This document shows, piece after piece, positions 43,454 to 52,120 of a DNA stretch of 64,000 nt. Position 1 is the first letter of the stretch; each line of letters begins with the position of its first letter. The notes beneath the pieces are model-generated. The model was not told the origin of the DNA and did not search any database. It was given only the letters and a program-made list of their open reading frames with translations. Made by a program: the position numbers and the translations under genes. The DNA is taken from NCBI RefSeq assembly GCF_000597725.1, contig NZ_JFBL01000006.1:1-64000 (forward strand), given 5' to 3'. This DNA is from Sulfurospirillum arcachonense DSM 9755 (lineage in GTDB: Bacteria; Campylobacterota; Campylobacteria; Campylobacterales; Sulfurospirillaceae).

Positions 43454-44933
43454 ATATTACATAGTACTTATAGCACTTATTACTATTTTAGTACAACCTC
43501 TAAGTGCAGCCAAAACAAAGAGTTGTAATTATAGAGTTTTTAACATAAAAACTGTAGAAAAAGTGGCTAGTATTGAACTTTTAACACAAATAGCAGATAG
43601 TTGTGATTTTAGTATTGTAGTTAAAGATAATGTTGCTGCAACATTGTTGCAAAAAGAACTATATGGTATTAATATTAAAAACTTATCATTAAATGAAATT
43701 TTTGAAGTTCTAATTGCTGATAATGATTTATATTATGAATACACTAAAAACTTTTTAAAGATATCTGCTTTAAAAACAAAAACTTTTAAAGTGGACTATA
43801 TAACTTCAATTAGACAAGGAACAGCTAATCTTTCAGCTTCAGTTGATATAAAAATTACAGAAGGTGATACAGGGGGAACCACAACTGCAAATGGTGATAA
43901 CTCTATTAATTCAAATGATACGTTTGATTTTTGGTCAACTATGTTAGCAGAAGTTACTGCTATTTTGAATACAGGAGAAGAAGATTATGTTGCAAAAGCA
44001 CCTATTATCAATGCTAATGCAGGACTTATAACTGTTACAGGAACAAAAAAACAACTTGATCGAGTTGAAAAATACTTAAAAGAATTAGAGGAAAAACTAC
44101 ATAAACAAGTTCTTATTGATGTAAGTATCATATCTGTTGATTTAGAAAAAAATAAAAACACAGGGATTGATTGGTCTAAATTACAATTAGAGTTAAGAAG
44201 TACAGCAAAATTTAATAATAGTAGTAGAAATTCTAGTGGTTCACATAATACTTATACCAATCCTATAGATAGTGGATTGTCATTTGCTAATAATAAATTA
44301 GCCGTTGTTAATGACGCTGTGTTTACAATGACTGGTTTAATTGATTTTTTAAATACAAATGGAGATACTAAAGTCATATCAAATCCAAAAGTTTTAAGTA
44401 TGAATAATCAGCAAGCATTAATTACTATTGGTGATAATATAAATTATAGAATTCCAGAAGACACTAGTGATGGTGATACAGGTGATACTTCTACAACATA
44501 TAAGAACTATTCGATTTTTATTGGCGTTCTTTTAAATATAACTCCACAGATAACAGAAAACAGTGAAATTATATTAAGAATTAATCCATCTGTTAGTAAT
44601 TTCAAATATACAGAAGATGATGGAAAACAAACTAATGCAAGAGAAATCGCTCCTGATACATCAGAAAAAAAACTTTCTACTGTAGTTAAAGTCAAAAATG
44701 GAAATACTATCATTTTAGGTGGATTAATTACTAATTCAGAAAATTCTGATAATTCAAGTGTACCTATTTTAAGTAGTATTCCACTTTTAGGTGAAGCCTT
44801 TAAACATGAAGGTATCTCAAAAACAACGAAAGAATTGATTTTTGTAATTACACCAAGAATAATTGGGCCTAAAGATCATACTAAAGCAACTTTAAAAGAC
44901 TTAGGTTTTTCTAAGAGAATATATGAACAGTAA
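43422..44933 (+). CDS. mshL: MSHA-type secretin MshL
   Basis: 503 residues with an N-terminal signal peptide or anchor (about 12-29). N-domains (about 35-230) with the AKAPIINANAGLITVTGTKKQLDRVEKYL element typical of secretin N1, then the secretin C-domain with QVLIDVSIISVDLEKNKNTGIDW, VISNPKVLSMNNQQALITIGD and TTKELIFVITPRII. Multimerises into the outer-membrane pore through which the pilus passes. AAGGAAGAG precedes the ATG. Overlaps mshK by 32 bases and mshM by 11. Confidence 0.9.
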   Translation: MLAKLNFLQSKYYIVLIALITILVQPLSAAKTKSCNYRVFNIKTVEKVASIELLTQIADSCDFSIVVKDNVAATLLQKELYGINIKNLSLNEIFEVLIADNDLYYEYTKNFLKISALKTKTFKVDYITSIRQGTANLSASVDIKITEGDTGGTTTANGDNSINSNDTFDFWSTMLAEVTAILNTGEEDYVAKAPIINANAGLITVTGTKKQLDRVEKYLKELEEKLHKQVLIDVSIISVDLEKNKNTGIDWSKLQLELRSTAKFNNSSRNSSGSHNTYTNPIDSGLSFANNKLAVVNDAVFTMTGLIDFLNTNGDTKVISNPKVLSMNNQQALITIGDNINYRIPEDTSDGDTGDTSTTYKNYSIFIGVLLNITPQITENSEIILRINPSVSNFKYTEDDGKQTNAREIAPDTSEKKLSTVVKVKNGNTIILGGLITNSENSDNSSVPILSSIPLLGEAFKHEGISKTTKELIFVITPRIIGPKDHTKATLKDLGFSKRIYEQ

Positions 44934-45729
44934 TTATACCGAACTTAAAAATATTTTTGTTGATGGAGAAGTTTTTGATTATATCAATTTAGATAAATCA
45001 ACATTAGCTTATGAAAGGCTTGTACAAACACTTGACAAGCCTCTAAAACTAATTCTTTTTTATGGCAAACCAGGAACTGGTAAAACTTTTCTTTTACAAA
45101 AAATTTATAATGATTTTAAAAATAAAAAAAATATAGTATTTTTTCCAAGACCACATTTTGAAGAAAAAGGCTTTCTTAAAGCTCTTTATGAAGAAGTATT
45201 TGAAGAGAAGTCACCAGAATTTACAAATTATGATATTTTTTTAACAACTGCTATTCAAAAGCTAGGAGATGAGCGTTCTATTACAGTGTTAATAGATGAA
45301 GCACAACTCTATCCACAAGAATTAATAGAAAAAATTCGTCTTATGGCAGACTCAAGAAAATTTAAATTTCTTTTTACTGTACATAAAACTGAGAAAGAAG
45401 ATTTATTAGCCAAAGACTATTTTCAAACTAGAATTTGGGAAACTATTGAATTACATAATTCTTCATTAAATGAAATTAAAACCTATATAGAGAAAAAAAT
45501 GCTTTTTCATAATAAGTTTGAACATTTAGTACTTTTTAAAGATTCGCACTATAAACTTCTTATGAAAATTACTGATGGAAATTTAAGAACTATAAATAAG
45601 CTTTTATATAAATTATTTGAAATACTAGAATATTATGATCTTAATAAACCCTCTGTTATACAAAGAAAATCACTAAAATCCAAATTTTTAGAAATGGCTG
45701 CAATAAATTTAGGAATGATTAATGTTTAG
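44923..45729 (+). CDS. mshM: ExeA/MshM-like AAA+ ATPase
   Basis: 268 residues. Walker A GKPGTGKTF near residue 42, Walker B SITVLIDEAQL near 122, sensor-1 region KFKFLFTVHKTE near 148. ExeA/MshM ATPases help assemble the secretin or remodel peptidoglycan; here there is no peptidoglycan-binding domain and no membrane helix, so it acts in the cytoplasm. Overlaps the secretin gene by 11 bases. Confidence 0.82.
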   Translation: MNSNYTELKNIFVDGEVFDYINLDKSTLAYERLVQTLDKPLKLILFYGKPGTGKTFLLQKIYNDFKNKKNIVFFPRPHFEEKGFLKALYEEVFEEKSPEFTNYDIFLTTAIQKLGDERSITVLIDEAQLYPQELIEKIRLMADSRKFKFLFTVHKTEKEDLLAKDYFQTRIWETIELHNSSLNEIKTYIEKKMLFHNKFEHLVLFKDSHYKLLMKITDGNLRTINKLLYKLFEILEYYDLNKPSVIQRKSLKSKFLEMAAINLGMINV

Positions 45730-46573
45730 CACAGATGATATAATAGAATTAGAAAATAAATGGTTAAAATATAAAATAAAACAAAAAAGTAAGTTTTATA
45801 TTCTTTTAATTTTATTACTTTTTATATTAAGTGTTATTGTATATAACTTTATAAAACCCAAACCAATTAAAGCTCCGGCACAAATAGTTAAACCAAAATT
45901 AGAAAAAATAGTAAAACAGCCTATTATAGAAGAAAATAACGCTACACTAAAATCTTCTAAAGAAAACAATACTACACTAACTCTAGTTTCAACAAAAAAT
46001 GAAAAAAACAATACACAAAAAGAGAAAAATATTACTATAAAAAAAGAAAAAACAAAGCCATATCACTTTCAACTAGAACCAAGAGATCAAGTAAATGAAC
46101 TTTTTTCTTCAAATGGATTTTTAGTTTATAATTCACCTTTTAAAGAAGATAATATAGAACAAGAAAACAATACATACAAAGTTATTGAGCCAATAAGAAA
46201 TATAGAAAAAGAAAAAATTTCTACTCTAGAAAAAACTCAAAAGCATAATATATCAATTGATATGAAAGAAATGGATACTATTGCTTATCTCAAAGAAAAA
46301 TATTACTCTACTTCAAGTATAGTGTTTGCATTAATGCTTTCTGAAGAGTACTATTATGCAGCAAATTATGAAGATTCTTTAAAGTGGGCGTTAACGGCAA
46401 ATGATATTGACTCACAAAATACTAAGACTTGGTATTGGTTTGCAAAGTCAAAAGTAAAACTTAACCAAAAAGAGGATGCAATTAAAGCATTAAAAGCTTA
46501 CTTGGCAAATAATGAATCAAAAAGGCTTAAAACACTATTACAAAAAATTGAACTTGGAGATACTGATGATTAA
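45722..46573 (+). CDS. mshN: MshN-like membrane protein with TPR domain
   Basis: 283 residues. Membrane helix near 25-43, a proline/lysine/asparagine-rich linker (about 45-110, many NNT repeats) and a C-terminal TPR part with YAANYEDSLKWALTANDIDSQNTKTWYWFAKSKVKLN. The architecture and position after the MshM-like gene match MshN. The linker is low complexity. Overlaps mshM by eight bases and the next gene by eight. Confidence 0.65.
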   Translation: MFSTDDIIELENKWLKYKIKQKSKFYILLILLLFILSVIVYNFIKPKPIKAPAQIVKPKLEKIVKQPIIEENNATLKSSKENNTTLTLVSTKNEKNNTQKEKNITIKKEKTKPYHFQLEPRDQVNELFSSNGFLVYNSPFKEDNIEQENNTYKVIEPIRNIEKEKISTLEKTQKHNISIDMKEMDTIAYLKEKYYSTSSIVFALMLSEEYYYAANYEDSLKWALTANDIDSQNTKTWYWFAKSKVKLNQKEDAIKALKAYLANNESKRLKTLLQKIELGDTDD

Positions 46574-47117
46574 AAAAATATTTATATTTTCTATATTTTT
46601 TATAACAATACTCAATGCAGCTACTAAAGAAGATATTATAGAATTATATAAAAATAAAAATTATAGAAAAGCTTGTTTAAAAGCTGGTGATTTATATCAA
46701 AAATATAAAAGTGATGAAGAATTTTTAAATATATACGCTCATTCTTGTTTAGAAGAAGATATGATTAATAGGACAATATTGCCTATTGTTAAACTTTATA
46801 AAACGAAAGAAGCACGAGAAAATGCAGCATATTTTGCTACTATTCTTTATCAAAAAAAATTATTATACTATGCACTGATTGATGATGTGGATATTTCGTA
46901 TATTAATTTACCTAAAACAAAATATATACTTTCTATTATTTTTAATAAATTTGTAAGTGGTGATTATAACTATAAAAATGGTGCATATTGGTTCAATGAT
47001 GATAATAACAATGATATAACATATAAATTATCGGCAGAAGAACATCAACAAGCAAAAAAAATATTTTTAAGAACCTATGAAAATGGTGAAATAATTAAAG
47101 TTCGTACATATTGGTGA
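46566..47117 (+). CDS. exported hypothetical protein of the pilus cluster
   Basis: About 183 residues from ATG 46566 (MIKKIFIFSIFFITILNA), which gives a signal peptide; the longer frame from 46512 would bury it and overlap the previous gene more. The rest is helical with paired helices (YKNKNYRKACLKAGDLY) suggesting one or two TPR-like repeats. No known Msh counterpart at this position, so it may be specific to the phylum. Seven bases before mshE. Confidence 0.65.
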   Translation: MIKKIFIFSIFFITILNAATKEDIIELYKNKNYRKACLKAGDLYQKYKSDEEFLNIYAHSCLEEDMINRTILPIVKLYKTKEARENAAYFATILYQKKLLYYALIDDVDISYINLPKTKYILSIIFNKFVSGDYNYKNGAYWFNDDNNNDITYKLSAEEHQQAKKIFLRTYENGEIIKVRTYW

Positions 47118-47124
47118 TAATAAA

Positions 47125-48873
47125 ATGAGTGATGTAACAAATAATCTTTTAAAGTATCTTATACACAATAGAATTGTTGATGAAAATAGTGCAAGCCAAA
47201 TTTCTCAACAACTAGAAAATTCTAATGATATATTAGGTGATATTCTTATAAAAAACAACTTCTTTGCTAAAGAAGATATGCTAATTTTAGTAATTGAATT
47301 TTACAAAAAAGGCTATTTAACTTTAGAAGAAGTCAATAGTAATTTTGCAATAGATATTGAATTTTTTCTTCAATCACTTGCAAAAAATCTTAAACTTGAA
47401 TATATAGATTTAGATTCTATAGATATAGATTATAGAATGTCTACAAAACTACCTTTTGCTCAACTCAAAAAATTTAATGCTCTGCCTATTAAAGAAGATG
47501 AAATTAACGTTTTTATTGCCCTAAGAGATCCAATGGATATGAATGCTCAAGAAGGTGTTCAACGTATATTTCCAAGAAAACTTGTAAAATATGTTATTTC
47601 AGAGCCTACTCAAATTGAAAAATATATCAATAAAGTTGAAATGAGTGAGAGTATTAAAGGGCTTATTTTAGAAATAAGAAAAGAAATTACTTCAAGTGCG
47701 GCAGAAAATCCACAAGAATCTTCAGGTATCTTGAAACTTATTGAAATGATTTTAAAATCAACTATTCTTTCAGGTGCTAGTGATATTCACATTGAACCTA
47801 CTGAAAACAACTGTATCGTTAGAGGTAGAATTGATGGTATGTTAAACGAAACATTTATCTTTGATAAAGATATATACCCTCCTCTCGCTTCAAGAATGAA
47901 ACTATTATCTAATATGGATATTGCGGAAAAAAGAAAACCTCAAGATGGTCGTTTTTCTGCAACGATTTTAGGTAAAGAATTTGATTTTAGAATATCAACA
48001 CTTCCTATTTTAAATGGGGAATCTATTGTTATTCGTATACTCGATAAATCTAAAGTAATGATTAAAATAGAAGAATTAGGAATGCGTCCAGATAACTATA
48101 GTAAATTTAGTAAAGCTATGCGTGCTCCTTATGGTATTATATTTGTAACAGGCCCAACAGGAAGTGGTAAAACAACAACACTTTATGCTGCGTTAAATGC
48201 AATTAAAAGTATACAAACAAAAATTATTACAGTAGAAGATCCTGTGGAGTATCAATTAAACTTAACGCAACAAGTCCAAGTAAATCAAAAAGCTGGTTTA
48301 ACTTTTGCAAGTGCTCTAAAATCTATCCTTAGACAAGATCCAGATATTATTATGATTGGTGAGGTTAGGGATCAAGAAACACTTAGAATCGCTGTACAAG
48401 CAGCACTTACTGGGCACTTAGTATTTTCAACTTTACATACCAATGATTCAGTAAGTGCAATTACAAGAGTAATGGATATGGGGATTGAACCTTATTTACT
48501 AAGTGGCTCACTTGTTGCTATTGAAGCCCAGAGACTAGTAAGAAAACTTTGTCCACATTGTAAAACAAAAACTACACTTCCTAGAAGTACCTTTGATGAT
48601 ATCAAAAAATATGTTCCTGAAAATTATCAATTCTATAAACATAATGGCTGTGAAAAATGTTCACAAACTGGATACAAAGGTAGAGAAATGCTATCAGAAA
48701 TTCTTCCCGTTAGTGAAAAAATTTCAAGTATGATTGCTCAAGGACAAGGTAAAAAAGAGATACATGACCAAGCTATAAGTGAAGGCTTTACCGATATGTT
48801 CCAAGATGGTGTTATACGAGCAGCAAAAGGTATAACAACCTTAGATGAAATTATAAGGGTTGCAAAATCATGA
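47125..48873 (+). CDS. mshE: MSHA-type assembly ATPase MshE (GspE/PilB family)
   Basis: 582 residues. N-terminal MshEN/GspE_N region with repeated LxxxL segments, core ATPase with Walker A GPTGSGKTTT near residue 344, Asp box (IITVEDPVEYQL), Walker B IIMIGEVRDQET near 410 and HLVFSTLHTNDS, then the tetracysteine zinc motif CPHC ... CEKC. Powers pilus or pseudopilus extension. MshE-type N-domains often bind cyclic di-GMP; the RLGD-type ligand residues are not clearly present. Overlaps mshG by four bases. Confidence 0.93.
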   Translation: MSDVTNNLLKYLIHNRIVDENSASQISQQLENSNDILGDILIKNNFFAKEDMLILVIEFYKKGYLTLEEVNSNFAIDIEFFLQSLAKNLKLEYIDLDSIDIDYRMSTKLPFAQLKKFNALPIKEDEINVFIALRDPMDMNAQEGVQRIFPRKLVKYVISEPTQIEKYINKVEMSESIKGLILEIRKEITSSAAENPQESSGILKLIEMILKSTILSGASDIHIEPTENNCIVRGRIDGMLNETFIFDKDIYPPLASRMKLLSNMDIAEKRKPQDGRFSATILGKEFDFRISTLPILNGESIVIRILDKSKVMIKIEELGMRPDNYSKFSKAMRAPYGIIFVTGPTGSGKTTTLYAALNAIKSIQTKIITVEDPVEYQLNLTQQVQVNQKAGLTFASALKSILRQDPDIIMIGEVRDQETLRIAVQAALTGHLVFSTLHTNDSVSAITRVMDMGIEPYLLSGSLVAIEAQRLVRKLCPHCKTKTTLPRSTFDDIKKYVPENYQFYKHNGCEKCSQTGYKGREMLSEILPVSEKISSMIAQGQGKKEIHDQAISEGFTDMFQDGVIRAAKGITTLDEIIRVAKS

Positions 48874-50111
48874 AATATTATGAAATACATTCTCTCTTTA
48901 AAGGGAAAAAAGTTATCAAAGTTATTAAAGCCCCAAATAAAAATGATGCTATTAGTATGGCAAAATCTAAGGCCTCTGGTATTATTATTAATATTAAAGA
49001 AACTTCTGCCCCTGTTGAGGATCAATTACAAGACTTAAAGGAAAATATATTAGCAGCTATTACAAAAAAAACTATTAAAATGAAAGATCTTATCGCAGCT
49101 ATAAGACAATTAAGTGTTATGACTGATGCTGGTATATCTATTCATGATAGTATTAAAGAAGTATCAAGTGCGACAGTTGATAAAACTTTAAAAAATATAT
49201 TTCAAAAAATTGATGATGATTTAAACTCTGGACTTAGTCTAACTGAAGCAATGATGACTTTTAGATATGAATTAGGCGATGTTACTATTGCTATGGTAGA
49301 ACTTGGGGAAAGTACTGGTAATATGGCTGAATCTCTTGAAAAATTATCAGAAATATTAGAAGAAATAGAAGAAAACCGTCAAAAATTTAAAAAAGCACTT
49401 CGTTATCCTATTACAGTAATTATTGCTATTGGTATTGCTTTTACTATTTTAATGGTTTACGTTGTACCTAAATTTAAAGATATTTTTGCAAAATTAAAAG
49501 CCGATCTTCCTCTTCCTACAAAAATCTTACTTGTTATGGAACATGCTGTAAATAATTATGGTCATCTTTTACTATTAGCTCTTATTGTTACTATTGTTAC
49601 TTTTAAGTACCTTTTAAAAAATAATGAAGAATTTAAAGACAAATACGACCAATATATACTAAAAGTTTATCTTATTGGCAATATTACATTTTATGCAACA
49701 TTAAGTAGGTTTACCCTAGTTTTTACTGAACTGATTCGTGCTGGTATTCCTATATCAGATGCACTAGACACTGCACTTTTAACACTTGAAAATACTTATT
49801 TAAAAAAACAATTAGCAGCTGTTAAAACGTCTGTTAGTCGAGGTATATCTTTAACTGAAGCATTTCGAGATACTAACCTTTTTGAAGGTATGCTTATCCA
49901 AATGATTCATGCTGGTGAGCAAAGTGGTACACTAGATAAAATGCTTGAAAAAGTAACAGATTATTTTAAATCTAAATTTAATGATATTATTGACAACATT
50001 GCTAGTTATATTGAACCTATTTTACTTGCATTTATTGCTGGAATGGTTCTTTTAATGGCTCTTGGTATCTTTATGCCAATGTGGGATATGGCACAAGCTG
50101 TTAAAAACTAA
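48870..50111 (+). CDS. mshG: MSHA-type inner-membrane platform protein MshG (GspF/PilC family)
   Basis: 413 residues with two cytoplasmic GspF domains. IRQLSVMTDAGISIHDSI and TLSRFTLVFTELIRAGIPISDAL are the paired domain starts, ELGESTGNMAESLEKLSE and HAGEQSGTLDKMLEKVTDYF the paired conserved helices; three membrane helices near 175-195, 222-240 and 380-400. Works with MshE to assemble pilin subunits. Last gene of the cluster; a strong terminator follows. No pilins or prepilin peptidase are found in the window. Confidence 0.93.
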   Translation: MKYYEIHSLFKGKKVIKVIKAPNKNDAISMAKSKASGIIINIKETSAPVEDQLQDLKENILAAITKKTIKMKDLIAAIRQLSVMTDAGISIHDSIKEVSSATVDKTLKNIFQKIDDDLNSGLSLTEAMMTFRYELGDVTIAMVELGESTGNMAESLEKLSEILEEIEENRQKFKKALRYPITVIIAIGIAFTILMVYVVPKFKDIFAKLKADLPLPTKILLVMEHAVNNYGHLLLLALIVTIVTFKYLLKNNEEFKDKYDQYILKVYLIGNITFYATLSRFTLVFTELIRAGIPISDALDTALLTLENTYLKKQLAAVKTSVSRGISLTEAFRDTNLFEGMLIQMIHAGEQSGTLDKMLEKVTDYFKSKFNDIIDNIASYIEPILLAFIAGMVLLMALGIFMPMWDMAQAVKN

Positions 50112-50112
50112 T

Positions 50113-50136
50113 AAGTGTCGGTTATTACCGACACTT
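50113..50136. terminator. bidirectional rho-independent terminator between mshG and flgH
   Basis: AAGTGTCGGT, loop TATT, ACCGACACTT: a perfect 10-bp stem with a tetraloop, followed by TTAAA on the plus side. It ends the pilus cluster and touches the flgH stop codon on the other strand, so it serves both convergent transcripts. Confidence 0.8.
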
Positions 50137-50846
50137 TAAAATGGCCATAACGATTCTACCAATTTAGAACCCCATGGTTTTTGTGTTGCCCTATCTATTT
50201 CACCTTCTGTTTTATAAAGTATTTTTGCATCTGCAATATATTTTGAATCTATTGTATTTTTTTGATCAATATCATAAGGTCTTATTACACCACTTATTTG
50301 AACTATTTGTTTTTCACCATTGACAAGAAGTTCACGACTTCCCTCTATAAAGTAATTACCATTTCCCAATATTTTTATAATTCTTGCTGATATAGTTGTT
50401 GTGAAAGATTCATTTCTAGTATTGCTTCCTGTTCCAGTATATGTATTTGTTGAACCTGCTTCAAAACCTATATTCCCATACTTGTTAAAAGTATCTGTAA
50501 TTTTATTAAGAGTTCCACTGCCACCATTATTTGTCATTAATCCAGCACCTAAACTATCTTTATTTTCTTCTGAAATACTTTTCGAACCATCTGAGCTTTG
50601 CACTATCGATTCGCTTATAACAACAGTTACAATGTCATTTGGATGCATTGCTTTTAAATCAGAAAAAAGAGGATTATCTCCTTGTCCAAAAATACTTCCT
50701 GGATTGATGGCAATTTGTTGTTTTGTTTTAGGTGGAATTTGCTGTACGTATACAGGTGGTTTCATCTCAATTGTAGGATCAGTAGGATGTGTTGAACATC
50801 CTACAAATAAAATACTTACTAGAACGACAGAAAAAGGTAATCTCAT
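50136..50846 (-). CDS. flgH: flagellar L-ring protein FlgH
   Basis: 236 residues. Lipoprotein signal with lipobox FVGC (Cys near residue 17). Conserved body: SIFGQGDNPLFSDLKAMHPNDIVTVVISE near residues 52-80, then a Ser/Asn/Gly-rich region, and the C-terminal SGVIRPYDIDQKNTIDSKYIADAKILY. Forms the outer-membrane bushing of the flagellar rod. GGAG precedes the ATG and a sigma-54 promoter lies upstream. Next to ackA-pta, as in Campylobacter. Confidence 0.96.
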   Translation of the reverse strand: MRLPFSVVLVSILFVGCSTHPTDPTIEMKPPVYVQQIPPKTKQQIAINPGSIFGQGDNPLFSDLKAMHPNDIVTVVISESIVQSSDGSKSISEENKDSLGAGLMTNNGGSGTLNKITDTFNKYGNIGFEAGSTNTYTGTGSNTRNESFTTTISARIIKILGNGNYFIEGSRELLVNGEKQIVQISGVIRPYDIDQKNTIDSKYIADAKILYKTEGEIDRATQKPWGSKLVESLWPF

Positions 50847-50880
50847 CTACTCTCCATTATAATTTATATTAACTATTCTT

Positions 50881-50899
50881 AAGCAAATAAGGTTCCTAA
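50881..50899 (-). promoter_or_regulatory. sigma-54 promoter of flgH
   Basis: Minus strand TAGGAAC-CTTAT-TTGCTT: GG at 50896-50895, ten bases, GC at 50884-50883. Expected start near 50871, 25 bases before the flgH ATG, and 20 to 40 bases past the ackA stop. Agrees with sigma-54 control of rod/ring genes in Campylobacter. Confidence 0.85.
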
Positions 50900-50921
50900 A
50901 AATTAGGTAAATATTTTTTAT

Positions 50922-52118
50922 CTATTTCAATAGTTTTTTAGTTTGAATCGCAATTTCTAATTCTTCATTTGTAGGAATAACAAGAATTTTTACATTGCTA
51001 TCTTTCTTTCCTATATTTAATATTTCAGTTGCTTTATAGTTGTTTTTTTGAAAATCTAAATTAATACCTAAATTTTCCAAATCAGCACAACATCTTAGTC
51101 TTGTATCAATATCATTTTCACCAATACCTCCAGTAAAAATAATACAATCAAGTTTACCAATAATAGCGCTATAAGAACCTATATATTTTTTTATCCGATA
51201 TGCAAACATATCAAGTGCTAGCTGTGCTTTTTCATCACCTTCTTCAGCCATTTTTTCAACTTCACGCATATCATTGGATCCACATATGCCTTTTAATCCA
51301 CTTTTTTTATTGAGCATAATATCTAAGTCTTCAATACTCAAATTATTTTTTCTTGCCAAATAAAATAAAATTGCAGGATCTAGATCCCCACTTCTTGTAC
51401 CCATAACCAAGCCTTCAAGTGGAGTTAATCCCATAGAAGTATCAATACATTTACCATTTTTAATTGCAGCCATACTAGCACCATTTCCCAAATGTAAAGT
51501 AATAGCATTAAAAGTGTTAATATCTTGCCCTAAATACTTTGCAGCCTCTTTTGATACAAATTGATGCGAAGTTCCATGAAAACCATACTTTCTTACACCA
51601 TCTTTTTCATAAGCTTCATAAGGGAGTGCATACATGTAAGCATATTCAGGCATTGTAGAATGAAATGCTGTATCAAATACTGCCACTTGTTTTACATTTG
51701 GACATAATTTTTTTATCACTCTTATACCATCTAAATGTGCTTTATTATGAAGAGGTGCTAAAGGTATAATTCTTTCAATTTCGTGTTCTACATTTTCGTC
51801 TATTATTTCAGGTTTTGAGAAAGTTCCACCATGAACAACTCTATGTCCTATACCATCTAATTCATTTAAATCTGTAATTGTTTTAGACTCGATTAAAAGA
51901 GAATTCATAATTTCGAGTGCTTCTAAATGATTCTTTATTTCAGATTTTCTTTTAAGCTCTGATACTTCACCATTTAGATCAATAAATTTTATTTTAATAG
52001 AAGAGTCTAATTCTCCAATTTGTTCTATTACACCACTAGCAATAGATTTATTTTCTTCCATTTTAAAAAGTTGAAATTTTATAGAAGAACTTCCAGAATT
52101 TAATACTAAAATCTTCAT
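50922..52118 (-). CDS. ackA: acetate kinase
   Basis: 398 residues. MKILVLNSGSSSIKFQLF at the start, catalytic Arg in GIGHRVVHGG near residue 89, TLHLGNGASMAAI near 207, GTRSGDLDPAI near 241 and the ATP-site FTGGIGEND near 329. Converts acetyl phosphate and ADP to acetate and ATP, with Pta. Two bases after pta, so one operon. Confidence 0.97.
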   Translation of the reverse strand: MKILVLNSGSSSIKFQLFKMEENKSIASGVIEQIGELDSSIKIKFIDLNGEVSELKRKSEIKNHLEALEIMNSLLIESKTITDLNELDGIGHRVVHGGTFSKPEIIDENVEHEIERIIPLAPLHNKAHLDGIRVIKKLCPNVKQVAVFDTAFHSTMPEYAYMYALPYEAYEKDGVRKYGFHGTSHQFVSKEAAKYLGQDINTFNAITLHLGNGASMAAIKNGKCIDTSMGLTPLEGLVMGTRSGDLDPAILFYLARKNNLSIEDLDIMLNKKSGLKGICGSNDMREVEKMAEEGDEKAQLALDMFAYRIKKYIGSYSAIIGKLDCIIFTGGIGENDIDTRLRCCADLENLGINLDFQKNNYKATEILNIGKKDSNVKILVIPTNEELEIAIQTKKLLK

Positions 52119-52120
52119 TT

